From: Neolecta irregularis DAH-3
Lineage: Eukaryota > Ascomycota > Neolectomycetes > Neolectales > Neolectaceae
Length of the DNA stretch: 39,296 nt
Assembly: GCA_001929475.1 (NCBI GenBank)
Contig: LXFE01000183.1
Coordinates: forward strand, 1 to 39,296
Direction: 5' to 3'
Shown here piece by piece: positions 10,065 to 21,919 of this stretch; the stretch's first letter is position 1; each line of letters starts with the position of its first letter. Under the pieces are notes generated by a model that was not told the DNA's origin, made no database searches, and saw only the letters and a program-made list of their open reading frames with translations. The translations under genes were made by a program, and so were the position numbers.

Positions 10065-12226
10065 TTACATGCGCCATATTGAATCTGCAACATCCACTAC
10101 TTGACTCATCTCCTTGACATCGTGTACGCGGACAATATTTGCCCCCCCAGCAACACAAGCAGAAACAGCACTAGCTGTACCCCAAGTCCTCTCATGGGGG
10201 TTTGTAACACCGGTTATTTTACCAATAAATAACTTCCTGCTTGGTCCAACAAGACAAGGGAAGCCGTGTAGGGTACTTTTAAACTCAGCCATTCTTCGTA
10301 AAATTTCAATATTTTGCTCTTTCGTTTTGGCAAAACCAAGACCTGGATCGAGGATTATATTCCATCGTTTTACTCCAGCTTTTATAGCGAGTTGTATACG
10401 TTCTTTGAGTTCATTGGCGATGACTTGTATCAGGTCACCGTCATACTTGGTTAGACTGGTCATTGTTTCAGGAACTCCTCGCATATGCACCAGACAAACA
10501 GGTACATTCAGTTTGGCCATCGTGGAGAACATTTCAGGATCAAAGGCTCCAGCGCTAACATCATTAATCATTGTGGCCCCCGCCTCGATGGCTCTTCTCG
10601 CGACTTGAGCTCGGTAGGTGTCAATACTTATGGGAACATCGATGCCGGCTTCTCGGATAGATTTGATAGCGGGTATAACACGGTTCAACTCTTCGTCGGC
10701 ACCGTAGTCAAGCGCATTTGGTCTAGACGATTGACCACCTATGTCGACGATAGTAGCGCCCTCTTTTACAAACCTTTGGACAGTCATGACCACATTGTCC
10801 AGACTATGTTTTCCGCCGTCCGAAAATGAATCCGGAGTCAAGTTCAATATCGCCATAATAGCTGTAGAATTTTTGCAAGGCGAAAAAGCTACTCGTGGGG
10901 AAGTAAGAGTTTTTGTGGTTAATCTAGATAAAGCTTTGTCGATTCTCGACAATTGTGTCGGATGAATGAGATCCGGTGCAAGGCTGAAGGTAAGCAATGA
11001 TATGAGGTCAAAAGATACTCAGACAAGGGCTTTAGCACGAATTCTCTTTCCATCATCAACGGATGGGGTACAACCAATTCGTCTGTAATGATTTCTTCAG
11101 TTCCGTACAACAATATGTCGAGGTCAATTGAACGTGGTCCATTGTTGATACTAGCTATTCGTCCAATATCATTTTCGATCTTTTTCAATCGAACCAACAA
11201 CTCTTTGGGGTGGAGACATGTTTTTACCTGTAAGTTGTAAAAGATCGGCAATGAATAGAAGATATAAGCATACCTTACAAACTCCATTGATGAAATTTGG
11301 CTGATCAGTCACATACATCGGATTTGTTTCATATAACATAGAGGTATCAACAACGCTAATGCCAGTAGATTCGAGACGCTCAATGGCAGTCTGAAGATTT
11401 TGTACACGATCTCCAAGGTTGCTCCCTAATGCTATGTAAGCATCTACGAAGTCGGATTCTCCAGATGGAGGTCCTATTAGGTCTCGTGTGATCTGGACTC
11501 CAGGTGCTTTTGCAAAGCTGAGAGCACTAGGCTTCTCCGCGCTTACTGAAACTTCCTTTATACCCGGAACAGCTCGGATAAGATGAGGGATGGATGTAAC
11601 TAACGCCTCAATTGTAAGGTATTTGGAAGTCTCAATATGCTTAAGGTTAGAAATGCACTGAACTAAATAAATGGGTGTACGTCAGAGATAGTGTCTATCA
11701 TTTCGCGTAATTTGCATTCCTGTTCGTTTCCGTCACCCTTGTGGAAAACAAGGTCTATGTCAACAAATTGCTTCTCCAGTCTTTCGCAAGGATTCACTCC
11801 GATAATAGTGGCCAGTCGCAGTTGTTTAACAAAAAGCATGGCTTTTTTCTCATAAATTCCCCTGATAACTTCACAACCAGATGTTGCTGCCCTTAGAAGT
11901 GCATGTGGCTTCTCAACCCTAACTTTTGCCCATGGCACTCCTGTCGATGACTTGGTAATCATATCGCCAATTTTCTTTGCCAATTCATGCGTACTGGCAT
12001 GCTCTTCTGATTCGACCTGTTGAATCACCTGTTGTGTGAGAGTCCCATAGTGTAATGAATGTCCGATATGGTCTGTTAGTCCGGCCTTGGCAATGGAGGA
12101 TCGCAACCATAACGAGATAATAACCGGCTGATCAAGAGGACGATGCCATTGATCTAAACCGACCTTTGCTTTCAACTGAAGATCACGGACATATATGAGA
12201 TCATTTGGATCAACCGAGTAGGCCAT
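10065..12226 (-). CDS. FOL1: Folic acid synthesis protein Fol1 (DHNA-HPPK-DHPS)
   Basis: Trifunctional enzyme: dihydroneopterin aldolase, 6-hydroxymethyl-7,8-dihydropterin pyrophosphokinase and dihydropteroate synthase, making dihydropteroate from dihydroneopterin and p-aminobenzoate. Exons 11681-12226, 11274-11639, 11019-11227 and 10065-10983 (introns 41, 46, 35 nt) give 679 aa from MAYSVDPNDLIYVRDL. The frame stays open to an ATG at 12355 that would add 43 residues (722 aa); the shorter start is preferred because it leads straight into the aldolase. Two FolB-type repeats come first (IYVRDLQLKAKVG; LATIIGVNPCERL). HPPK follows with YIALGSNLGDR and GPRSIDLDILLYG. DHPS has MAILNLTPDSFSDGG, the loop SSRPNA, SIDTYRA, NDVSAG, DPGLGF, GPSRKLFIG and VRVHDVKEM. 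In the sulfonamide-resistance loop, Ser takes the place of the Thr common elsewhere (STRP). Ends ...SIWRM. Confidence 0.95.
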
Positions 12227-12355
12227 TGGATATATCGAGACTGCTGTTGGATTATGACGTTGCTGCCGCAGACCAAGGCTGAGGGCTGGATATCGGCAGC
12301 CTTCAAAGGGTACAAAAGAGTGAAAAGACTGGTGGTTGAATAGCGAGATTCTCAT

Positions 12356-12538
12356 TCATCCTAGAAACAAGTGAGGTCCCTTGGAAGGAAGAGGGTTATC
12401 CCAAGGATTAGATATCGGGGCAAGAGCGAGGTCGAACAAATGTCTTAGGCTGAATTTCTGGTCTTGGACCAGAAAAACCATCAGTACAATACATATGACA
12501 TACATTACTAATTGTTTTACACTAGTTTGAAACTGCAT
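12356..12538 (-). CDS. 60-aa ORF with one TM segment, between HIR3 and FOL1
   Basis: Starts with the ATG directly after the HIR3 stop (TGAATG) and ends with a TGA directly before the ATG of the extended FOL1 frame (TGAATG). It encodes 60 residues: a hydrophobic helix LVMYVICIVLMVFLV at about residues 10-24, then a short tail containing SNPWDNPLPSKG. The layout of one TM plus a Pro-rich tail resembles small organelle membrane proteins, but I do not recognise the family. It may be a gene, an upstream ORF of FOL1, or chance. Confidence 0.35.
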   Translation of the reverse strand: MQFQTSVKQLVMYVICIVLMVFLVQDQKFSLRHLFDLALAPISNPWDNPLPSKGPHLFLG

Positions 12539-15500
12539 TCAGTGCAAAGTGACATTGGGAAGGATCTGGGTACCAGTCTGTCCTTCTCTTTGACCCGAAG
12601 TACTATCTAAAGAAATCTGAGCTGAATTACTAAAAGACCCCATGGAATTTGCGTGTGGCGTATCACTGATTACTGATGGTACTGGTGAACCTTTGTTAGC
12701 CACGGGATCGGCGGGTTTGGTCTAATATGAGTTAGGCAGTGATATTGAAAGTTGCAACGCTGCTACCTTTGAAGGCTTACATATTCCCATAGCTTTTGCA
12801 AGTATATCCTTTATTTTTAGAGACTTAACTGGAGTTGATACAGTAGTTGCAACATTTGCAACTTGGACCAAAGGTGGAGCGCTAATCGGATAAGCATCAT
12901 TGAGCAAATTCGCAACACTCATCGTTTTAGGTTGAGGTGATACTTGTGGTTCGAGAGAGCTGGACTGCGTTATGTAAGACTGTAGTAAGGGATAGTCAGT
13001 AAATGCACGGGGTGGAGGATTTAAAGTCCATGCGGCAGACCCTGGGATGTGCCTCTGAAAGAAAATAGAGTAAACATCGATCATTAATTCGTCGATATCT
13101 GCTGGAGGAATCAGTCCCGCGTTGAGCTTTCTGAATTCAAAAATCTCTCGTAGTAAACCCACTTCTGAAGATACAGTATCAGTTTCTGCATAGAAGCGTT
13201 CAAGAATGGGGGCGGTCTGACTAAACTTCTCCTGGTTGATCTTTCCAAGAAGGTCCTCAGTGTGAGATATCCTATATTTATCTCGGATTATCTGGCATAG
13301 TCAAATGACTTTGCTAAAATGACCCACACCTTGATATAGACTTTGCATAAATACTCCCATAAACCAGAGACGTCCCAAATTTGATTTGTACTACGCCTGA
13401 TCTTCTTCGCTAACGCAAGTAGAGTTTCCAGATCGTGATCAGATTCGATCATTTGTAACGAGAAATAGGCATATTTGTTTGTGTGAATGAAGAAACGACC
13501 AGGCCTAGATGATTAGTAGCAATCACATATCTTCTTTTTTGCCTTTCGAATTCCGACCGCCAGAAAGGAAAGAGCTTAGTTCCTGTTGAGGCTAACAGTC
13601 CCATTTCTTTGCGGGCTTCAATGATGTTTCCAAACACTTCCAGTTGAATCTTTGCATGCTACCTTTCAGCATTTCCTTTAGCAATTAGAATTTATACCAT
13701 GTATGTTGAACGATGGTGTCGCACGCTGGTATTCATAGTGACCAGCTTTTGTAGGCAATTTTGTATTAAACAGAAGAATGACGTCCGATAATCTAGTTCA
13801 ACACACTCAATTGCGGGGCAGTATCGTGTATCTTTTATCAAGTCTGTTGCGGAAACCGGCTAAAAATTAGACTTTTTTCAAAGAGTTGCATACATCAATT
13901 TTATTAGAAAGCACAAGTTTGGCGGACGAAGTAAAGAGTTTGTAATGAGGCTCAAGCAACCGTTGTTCTTCATTATTACTGTCGCTTGAGAACACTGGGG
14001 CTCGTTCAGTGGACATTCGTAGAAACCGAATTGCTTTTACTGGATCTTTGTTAAGTTTCAACAAACATTTCCCAATGTTGTAATCAAATCTTCAATTAGT
14101 GTCGCTGGAAGTGGAAAATACCTCCAATCATTCGGAAACTGCTTAGCAGCCATGAAATAGCACTGCATTGCACAACTTACCGCCTGTTTGTAGCCAATTC
14201 CATGATAAGCAGGATTATGTTCAAGTTGAGTTCCGTCTCCTCGGCTATATAACCGGATAAGATTGCATTTGAACGCTTCAAGAGCCAAGGGTTCGTGTGC
14301 TATGCCATATATATGGTTCCCCATCTCGAAGAAAAGACCCGAAAGAGTCATTTGGGACGGAAGTTCTTTAGAGGTGGAAGTATTGAGCACGAGCGTAACA
14401 GCCGCCATAAAAGATAAAGTTGCTTTCTGAGTTCATCAAGAAACTGTAGAGAAAGATTTGTCAAACCTTTTGCAACGCTACTATCTCGCTCTGTTCTTTC
14501 CTAATTGCATCGGCACTCCAGGACATATAATCTTCGACCAGAAGCACATATGTATGTGCCAAAGCATACCAAACTTCCGGTTTCAGATGATCCACCGCGA
14601 GCGCCCACTTATGGTAAGCCCAAAACAAACACTGGTGTTTGCTTACCCGAAGATTATCCTGGGCATATTCGAGTTCAGATGTTTCCCGATTCTGTGTAGT
14701 ACTTTTACGATTCTTATACTGCGTGATGCCTGTCTTACCCATAATGAAGTAGGTTATGAAGAGAGCTAATGTTTGAGCAAAAGAATGCTGATTCGACACC
14801 CTCACTTTGATCTACTTTGGATTCAAACCCTCCGGGAAGTTGTAAAACAGTGCCTCTACCCTTCAAAGATTCGAACAAAGCGTCGGTTCGAATGTGGCCC
14901 TCTATGTAGGTATCAATAACCGTAAGGTCCGTCTTCAATGCTATAAGGTCAGTGACAACTTGAACAGGGCGAATACGGCTTGATGCTATCGGGGGCGGAC
15001 CAATTGCTAAACCCACCTCCCCAAGTGCAGACCAGATAGGATTTTGAGGAAGTATCAATTGCCAAGGTTCGACAGTCGGGATAAGCGGGAGTAACAAAGC
15101 TGCAATAACAATTGCAGATGATCCCTCAAGGGGCTGTTGAGGTGACCCGTGGTCCGTCAGTAGCCATGACTTTTCGAACTGAAAAGTCAAGATTAGACAA
15201 AAGGGAAGAGTTACCGTCAAATCATATCGACATTGCAAACATTGTAGAAGATCGGCGATTACCATAGTGTCTCGCTCAGAACTTACAAGCTCGACTTGTA
15301 AAAGATCGAGGAAGGCTCCTGTTAATCAGTAATTAGCCACTCGGTATATGATACCCCCTAAGAGAAAGCAATAACTTCGTGACCCGAGTTCTTGATGAAC
15401 CAATGCGAGAAAAGTAAGAGGATAAGCTCGATATTTCACCATTTCCTGATAGCTTACATCTTCGAGTTCAGATATTTTTTCGCTTAATGCCGGTTTATAG

Positions 15501-18431
15501 AGCATGTAAAAAGCGATCCACAAGCCGACAAACATATCTCTCATAGCATGCAAAAATTCTTTTCCAGGTTTTCGAGCCTCTGGCAAGTCTTCGTTTTCTG
15601 CAACTGTATCTTCGTAATAAGCAAAGACCAAGAGGAATCGAATAAGCCAAAGTATGCTTGACATGGCATCCTTCCTTTCTGTGGCATCCAGATCTCCAAC
15701 AATATCCGGGTGGCTTTCAAGGATTTGAAGCAACAATCGTGTATTCTCGGTAGTCTTACATCAGTCATCGGATATTCGATCATTATTACCATCCGAAGGC
15801 TTGTAAGTATTTCAGTCCTAGGATCGCGATGTAAATCAGATGTATTAAAGGTCAAACTTTGTGCAACCAGCTCGAAAATTCCAAAAAGACACTTCAGAGC
15901 GTCTGTGTACCGCTCTTTTTTTATGTATGCCTGTATTGATTACTAAAACAGATGTCTAGAAGGCATACATCTTCAAGTAATCGCCATAGATGAAGACGAA
16001 ATTCCAGACTCGAATCAGCTATAAACCGGCGTATTGTTATCATGGCTTCCCTTTCAGACCCATTGACCTGCATCTCGCCTTCGTATAGTAAGATGGGCTC
16101 AATTTCGCGAATAACATCTTCAGAACTATCTGGACCTGTACCTTCGAACACGCGGGTAAAATGATGAATTGTGCGAAGTTTGGATATTTCTTCACTTGTC
16201 CTCTTAAGTGAAATCGAACAAATCGCACGGCTGCAAAGTAAGCAGAATTTGCGAAGCAATTTGAACCTATTGGGAGCTTGAAGCTCATAGTTTGCTGGGT
16301 CGTCAACTCCAAGAAGAAGCTCATAGATGCCGCTGTATATTTCCAATATTAGACCCGGACATTCACCAGTACACTGTAAAAGGACAGCACTACACCACTC
16401 GAACCTTATGTCAGAAGAATAATTATATATATCAAACCTCAGTAGTGTCATATGAGCATCAGACTCATTTTTTCGATCAGTATTGAGACTACAAAAGAGT
16501 TCTCCAACTAGAGTTCTCCATTTGGTTGAACGTAGATTTTTATCTTGCATAAGTGCTTCCCAAACAAGATCGTTTTCATCGTTTTGCTTAACCAAGATCG
16601 CATCCATAAGATCGTCCAGATAAATTTCGAACAGAGCTTGGGCCCATTTGATTTTTGCTAAAATCTGCATTTCGCCGGGATAACATGACTGGAGTTCTCG
16701 AAGACAATGATCTTCAATGATGAGTGCAACTTCGGTAACTAACGTTTTCATATTTTGTGTCCAGGGACAGGACATATAATCCGATTGGGAATCGGTCAGC
16801 ATTTTGAACCACGCTATCATTGTCTCCCACAAATGCATAGATGCACCATTTACAAGGGACATAAATCCCTCTGCATCAGTCTTCGTAGAGCAGCCAGAAG
16901 GACTCTGAGCCCGAGCAGATTTCTTGGCTAAATCGAGAAGCATCATTTCCGAACTGCTGATTTGCGGTCTCGCTGGCTCATGAGTGACATTAAAAACCTC
17001 AAGGTAAGAATCGTTCCAATCGCGTAATAAAGATTTGAAGTCATCCAGGATTCGATGGTCTGGATCTATTATTGAAGCTTGTGTATTGAAGGCCAGCGCA
17101 TCTGGAGCAGAAACACTTAACCCAACAAACCCTACAATCTCGTTCAAATTGGCGAGGAAATTTCGATCCGCACAGTCTAAGCCAGAGATACTTTCTCTTC
17201 CACGAGCTCGTTTGGCAGATCTTCCCCAAGCATCTTCATCACCTCTACGTTTTGAACCAATTTCTGGGGAGTGCGGAGGAATTTGTCGATCAGTGGACGG
17301 ACTGACAGGCGCAAGAATGCCTTTCGGTTCTGAAACATCCTCATTGTCTAGTGGAAGAACTATTGTGACAGGGAAGTATTCCTCTGAATCTGGAAATCTG
17401 AAATCTGTCATTCATTGAAACCGGTGAGTGTACGTTGTGCATAGAGCCCGCCTTACGCTCAGGCCGATTGAGTATAATGTTCGCTTCTTCGGCTTCAGCT
17501 GGAGAATGTGAGACCTGCAATCAAATCTTTGGCTCGAAAATCAGCTCGGAAGATCTACAACATTGATACCATTGAATCGATAATCTCGGTCGCAAATTCC
17601 CTGGAATTCCTGTCGCAGAAAAAATGGTTTGTAGTGTCTCAAATGAAGAACAAGCTCTATCTCTCAGTGTCTCGTAAACCTGAAGTAAGAAATTTATAAG
17701 TAAAAAAGTAATACAGCAAAAAGATCAACCAATGCTTGTGATTGACGCGGAGAACATTGAACAAGGTCTCCAGAAGCAGACGGCGAATTCTTCATACCAC
17801 ACACAATACATTCCAGAGCAAACCGAGTTAGTCGAGGAAGCTCCAGGATTGATGTGACCTCCGCCGTCTTGTACCATAAAGATTCGTCATCAGGATCGTG
17901 TAGCAGAGCCTAATTGCGGTCAACTAGCCGAAGACAAAGCGAAGGTAAACTTACCGTAGAAAATTTGTCCACAGCCAGAACAAGGACATTTTCATTAATC
18001 CTCTCTGATGGAGTCTCGCTCTCAGCTCTATCGATCATAAATAAACCATGGTTCTTGTATGCTAAATAGAGCAAAAGTTGAGCTGCGGAACTTTTAGCAG
18101 ACTTAATGCTCTACTATTATAAGTGAAGCAGCTTTGGGGTATTCAGCACGCACATCTGATTCAATTCTTTTTAAAACTTCAAGTTGAAACAATTCATCGT
18201 ATAAAGAGGCTGCCCGATCCCAGTGTCTCTGATGGTGTGCATCTAATGCTTTCTGGTAAAGTTTCAACGCTTCCTCAACCTATCTTGGTCGGCCTTTTTA
18301 TATTATGATAACAGACTTGCACTTCCTGAGTTTTAAGCTCTGCTTCGGTCTCAGATATGGGGACCGCATTGATTGCAGTGAATGTTGACTGGACTCATGA
18401 GCCCAACATGTATAAAGAGCAATTTTACCAT
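12539..18431 (-). CDS. HIR3: Hir3/Cabin1-family subunit of the HIR histone chaperone complex
   Basis: TPR scaffold of the replication-independent H3-H4 chaperone HIR complex. Twenty exons, 1706 aa: 18429-18431, 18323-18388, 18154-18279, 17955-18110, 17715-17909, 17559-17660, 17457-17514, 15969-17404, 15790-15930, 15355-15754, 15215-15318, 14806-15178, 14467-14765, 14122-14426, 13894-14089, 13698-13859, 13543-13658, 13330-13504, 12767-13291, 12539-12721. The first exon is just the ATG. Family marks: VEEALKLYQKALDAH near the start, LLYLAYKNHG, the basic KRRGDEDAWGRSAKRARGRES, CLQCRYDLT, HKWALAVDHLKPEVWYALA, ALEAFKCNLIRLYSR, WRFDYNIGKCLLKLNKDP, LEPHYKLFTS and WRSEFERPGRFF. Introns are 32-54 nt. 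The one at 13505-13542 needs a GC donor (GCAAAA...TACTAAT...CTAG) to keep the conserved EFERPG. The junctions around 17515-17714 are the least certain. Shares a 248-bp divergent promoter with the ChAP gene. Confidence 0.85.
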
Positions 18432-18679
18432 CTCAAGTCCTACCCGATCCTCCTTCGATCATATCCAGTGTATCTCCGAGTTAAGAAGAATGCTAATCAA
18501 CCCTGATGGTCTGGTCACGAAATCGGCAGCCCACGGAAGATGGTATAATGAAAAGTGTAAACACCCAAATTGCATCTAACTTTAACCTCCACGCTGGATA
18601 TTCAGGTTATACTCTTAATCTATAAAATTACCAATTGAAAGTCAGTTATCTGAAGGTCTTATTTATTCAATATCTGTAG
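18432..18679. promoter_or_regulatory. Divergent promoter HIR3 / ChAP gene
   Basis: 248 bp between the ATG of HIR3 (18431, -) and that of the ChAP gene (18680, +). Both transcripts must start here or within it. No clear TATA pair or known operator was picked out. Confidence 0.5.
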
Positions 18680-21238
18680 ATGGAATTTTTGCGAAATGTT
18701 CCGGAGTAATGTTTCTTACACACTGGGTATGCTGCTGACGTATAAGGTTTCTCGAAACAGAACCCGAAGAATCAATTCTCGCTCGAAATATTCAAGTATC
18801 CCAATGGAAAGAACTCGGCCCACCAGATCTCGTTCATCTCACGAAAAACCAGATTGTCGGAAGTCGCAAAGAGGTTCGGAGCACCGATTAAATGGTATTT
18901 AACTGATAAATGAAGGTGGGGTCTTACCATTTCGTTTCTGGAATTGACTCATCTTCTTCTGCAACAATTGCCGCATATATAAATTCTTTACAGTATGCGT
19001 TCGCACAGAACCAGTCATTCTTTGGAAAGAATCAAACCTTGAAGTTGACGAAAGGGGTTTATTGTTGTTTCAACGCATTCTCGAAACTTGATATGAGGGT
19101 TTCCGTAACCATCCCTGGATCCGTGGAAACTTTTGCCATAGATGATCGTGGGAGAAAGTAATAGTCCACTTTAAAACATCTCACTTAAACAAATCAGGAC
19201 TGAAACAAACTCTCAACTATGGATGGAAACTTATCTCTCATCAATTCTGAGATCCTTGAAATATTCGAATAAAGATAGTTCGGCGAAAGTGGTACGAAGG
19301 TTAAATCCTCTAGAAAACCTGGAAGCGGAACAACGATTTCTTGATGCTGCTGAAAAGCTCTTTTTCAAAGGTGTAACACCCAGGCTATCGTATTGAATTG
19401 ATCATCAAGGTCCTTTTCTTGGCTGCGAGGTCGATATCCAAATTGCTACTCTGGTCTCGAATCATTTGACAGATAGTCTAATGCAATATTTTCGAATGAG
19501 TGGTCGATGGGAATTTGCTGCGAATATGTTCGAAAAGTTGCGCATGAAAGAGCCACAAGTCGCGATCCTCCTGGCACAAACTTACCTCGAAATGGGTATG
19601 GCATTATTTAAAAAATATGATCCGACGTTTAGACGAGGAGGTCAAAGCTGTGAAGCTAATGAGCTCTTGCATAAAGACTCTCCCGATGAATTGGTTGCTC
19701 CTTGATTTGCAATCATCATTTCTTCGATCCAAAAATGAAAAGGAAATTGCATTACAGTGTGCTAATAAAGCCGTCTCTGCTGCACCCGTCGAATTCAGAT
19801 CGTGGGCCACATTGACGGATTGCTATATTGAATCTGAAAAATATGATCTGGTAGCTTCCCTCCCCTCTTTAATGCAGCTTATTATCCAGGCTCTTTTAAC
19901 TTTAAACTCGTGCCCAATGCTGAACGTTTTTGATCGAGACGATGTCAAAATGCCTCCTCACAAAGCGGAGAACCTTCCAATACCCGCAGACTGTGATTTG
20001 CCAGAGATAATTCATGAAGACGATATCTCAAGAGACGAAATCGTGAATTTCTAATTGACATTAGACTTACGGCTAGGCCGACCAGTCGTTAATCCGACTG
20101 CCTTCTCTGACACTTCGAGGAACATACGCACAGGCATATACCAGACTGACAATTCTTCTTGAGAAGATTGGTTGGGATGAACTGTTGAAAGTTCGCTCGA
20201 TGGTCTTCGTTATGGAAGAAGAATATCGAAACGAGAAAAGCAAAAACGCCATGGCAACTAGTGCACAGAAGATACAAGAACCAGCTGGACATGCAGAGAC
20301 GATACCTCAAATTGAATCAGATAAAAAATCCACAGACTTTGAACCAACCGCTTCTGCCGAAGAGATAAACGACGAAGGTGCGGCGAAGGAAACTACGGAA
20401 GATGATGAAAATTCCAATAGCGCTGTCTGTACATCCTTGCAGAATCATGACGCCGATTCTGGAGTTACTGATGATGACTATCGCTCAACATATGGGGTTG
20501 AAAAACCAAGCCAAATTATCGAACGTCAACTTGATCAACCAGCAATTGTAACACATACCGTAATCTCAAGAATCGAACATCCAGTTGACTGAAAATAGAA
20601 TGGTAATACGGATGCACCCTTCCATCATAAAAGACTGTGCGAAAGGTGGTTGGATCACCTCTTCATGGTCCTCTACGAGGTAGGATTTTGCTGTTAACAT
20701 AATCACTTATTATTCAGGACCTTCGTGTTTATACAATTTGGAGAGCCGAAATTGCTCACTTCAGGACGCAAACGATGATGTATCAGAAGAATGCCCTTGA
20801 ATGGGAAATTCTCGGTGATCTAGCCAGCCGGCTTCACCATAAGGTACCTGATTCTTCCAATTGCCAATCTAAAGTTAGAACGAAGCAATAGAAGCGTTTT
20901 CAAAGTGCCTCGAACTCAAATTTTCGACGAAGGCATGGAAAAGGCTACTTGACTATTTTGAAGAGGCCCAAGACTTTTCTAATGGGTTGACCGCAATTTC
21001 AAAATTGACTGCCTTCAATCATCGATGGTATTCAGAGGTAAATAAATCTATTCTAGTCGATTCCTCTAATATTCAGTTTTCGCCTGATCTGATAGATTCA
21101 TTCAGAAGGATCATGGCGAGGGAAGGTATGGTCAAGGTCAGAAGCACAATGGCTGCCAGCACAATGACCGCAGGTTCACGGGAATTAATGAAGAGATATC
21201 TTCAGTTACAATGGGTAAATGCTTTTGAAAAATATTAG
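18680..21238 (+). CDS. ChAP family exomer subunit (BCH1/BUD7/CHS6-like)
   Basis: Chs5-Arf1-binding protein of exomer, the trans-Golgi coat that exports chitin synthase Chs3 and a few other cargoes. Twelve exons: 18680-18705, 18747-18855, 18916-19157, 19198-19370, 19410-19595, 19633-19850, 19890-20042, 20086-20559, 20599-20679, 20718-20843, 20879-21037, 21077-21238; about 702 aa. Conserved blocks: KELGPPDLVHLTK, GSYHFVSGIDSSSSA, NPLENLEAEQRFLDAAEK, GRWEFAANMFEKL, QTYLEMDEEVKAVKLM, ALLTLNSCPM, LRGTYAQAYTRL, KIGWDELLKVRSMVFVMEEE, RLCERWLDHLF, DLRVYTIWRAEIAHFRTQ and WEILGDLASRLHHK. An acidic low-complexity insert of about 110 residues (ESDKKSTDF...TTEDDENSNS) interrupts the C-terminal half. The donor of intron 2 is uncertain: GTCGGA at 18856 (60 nt) or GTTCGG at 18874 (42 nt). 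Introns at 19851, 20560 and 21038 are multiples of three. Confidence 0.9.
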
Positions 21239-21919
21239 TGGATAGTTCCTGTTAATATCGTGTCAAGAGAATTTAGGGGTATTATAAAGTTGCAGAGTCG
21301 ATTTGTTGTTAACTATGCTCCCTAATGATTCCATTTCTTCTTTTTCATATTTTTGTTGGTATTTGCATTACTTACAAATGAACACAAATATTCAGTCTCA
21401 CAAACGAATGAGCGACTCTGAAAGCCATCGAGAGGCCGGGCAATCGATGGATCCTTCAAATTCCAACGCAAGATCTTAGACGGATTAATAAAAAAAAGAA
21501 AAACACCTGACAATCGAATTGCAAAGTTCCACAATGTCATAGTACCTTCCTTAAAGATTGGTTACTGAAAAGAGAACTTAGAAACGACGATACTGTGAAG
21601 AGATTGTCTCTATGGATCGACAAAACGAAGGGCAGTCGAGCGTTTAAACTTTGTCCACGTAGAGGCTGGTCTGATAAAGTATATACCATTGATCTTGGAT
21701 GAATGTATCGCAACACCCTGACAAGTAGGGCTCCTAGAGTATTTTTTGTTACACGAGAACGTTATCGAAGCCCATGATCCAAAGCTGCGTAAAATCTGTA
21801 GAAACCACAGCACTGGATGTTACATGTTTGATAATTTTCTTAAAAACGTGACTTCCTTGTAACGAAGATTATACGTTGATACAAATGACTGCCTGAATTG
21901 TCAAACTCCGGACCAGTTA
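21239..21919. other. Intergenic region between ChAP gene and ARP6
   Basis: 680 bp between two plus-strand genes. AT-rich, short ORFs only, nothing recognised. It should contain the ChAP terminator and the ARP6 promoter. Confidence 0.45.

Noticed and set aside
10114-10829. Plus-strand ORFs of 114-164 codons over FOL1
   Set aside because: They mirror the conserved DHPS exon on the other strand and have no protein-like pattern of their own.
14860-15075. GATTCGAAC/GGTTCGA motifs as tRNA B-boxes
   Set aside because: No matching A-box or cloverleaf around them; they lie inside HIR3 coding sequence.
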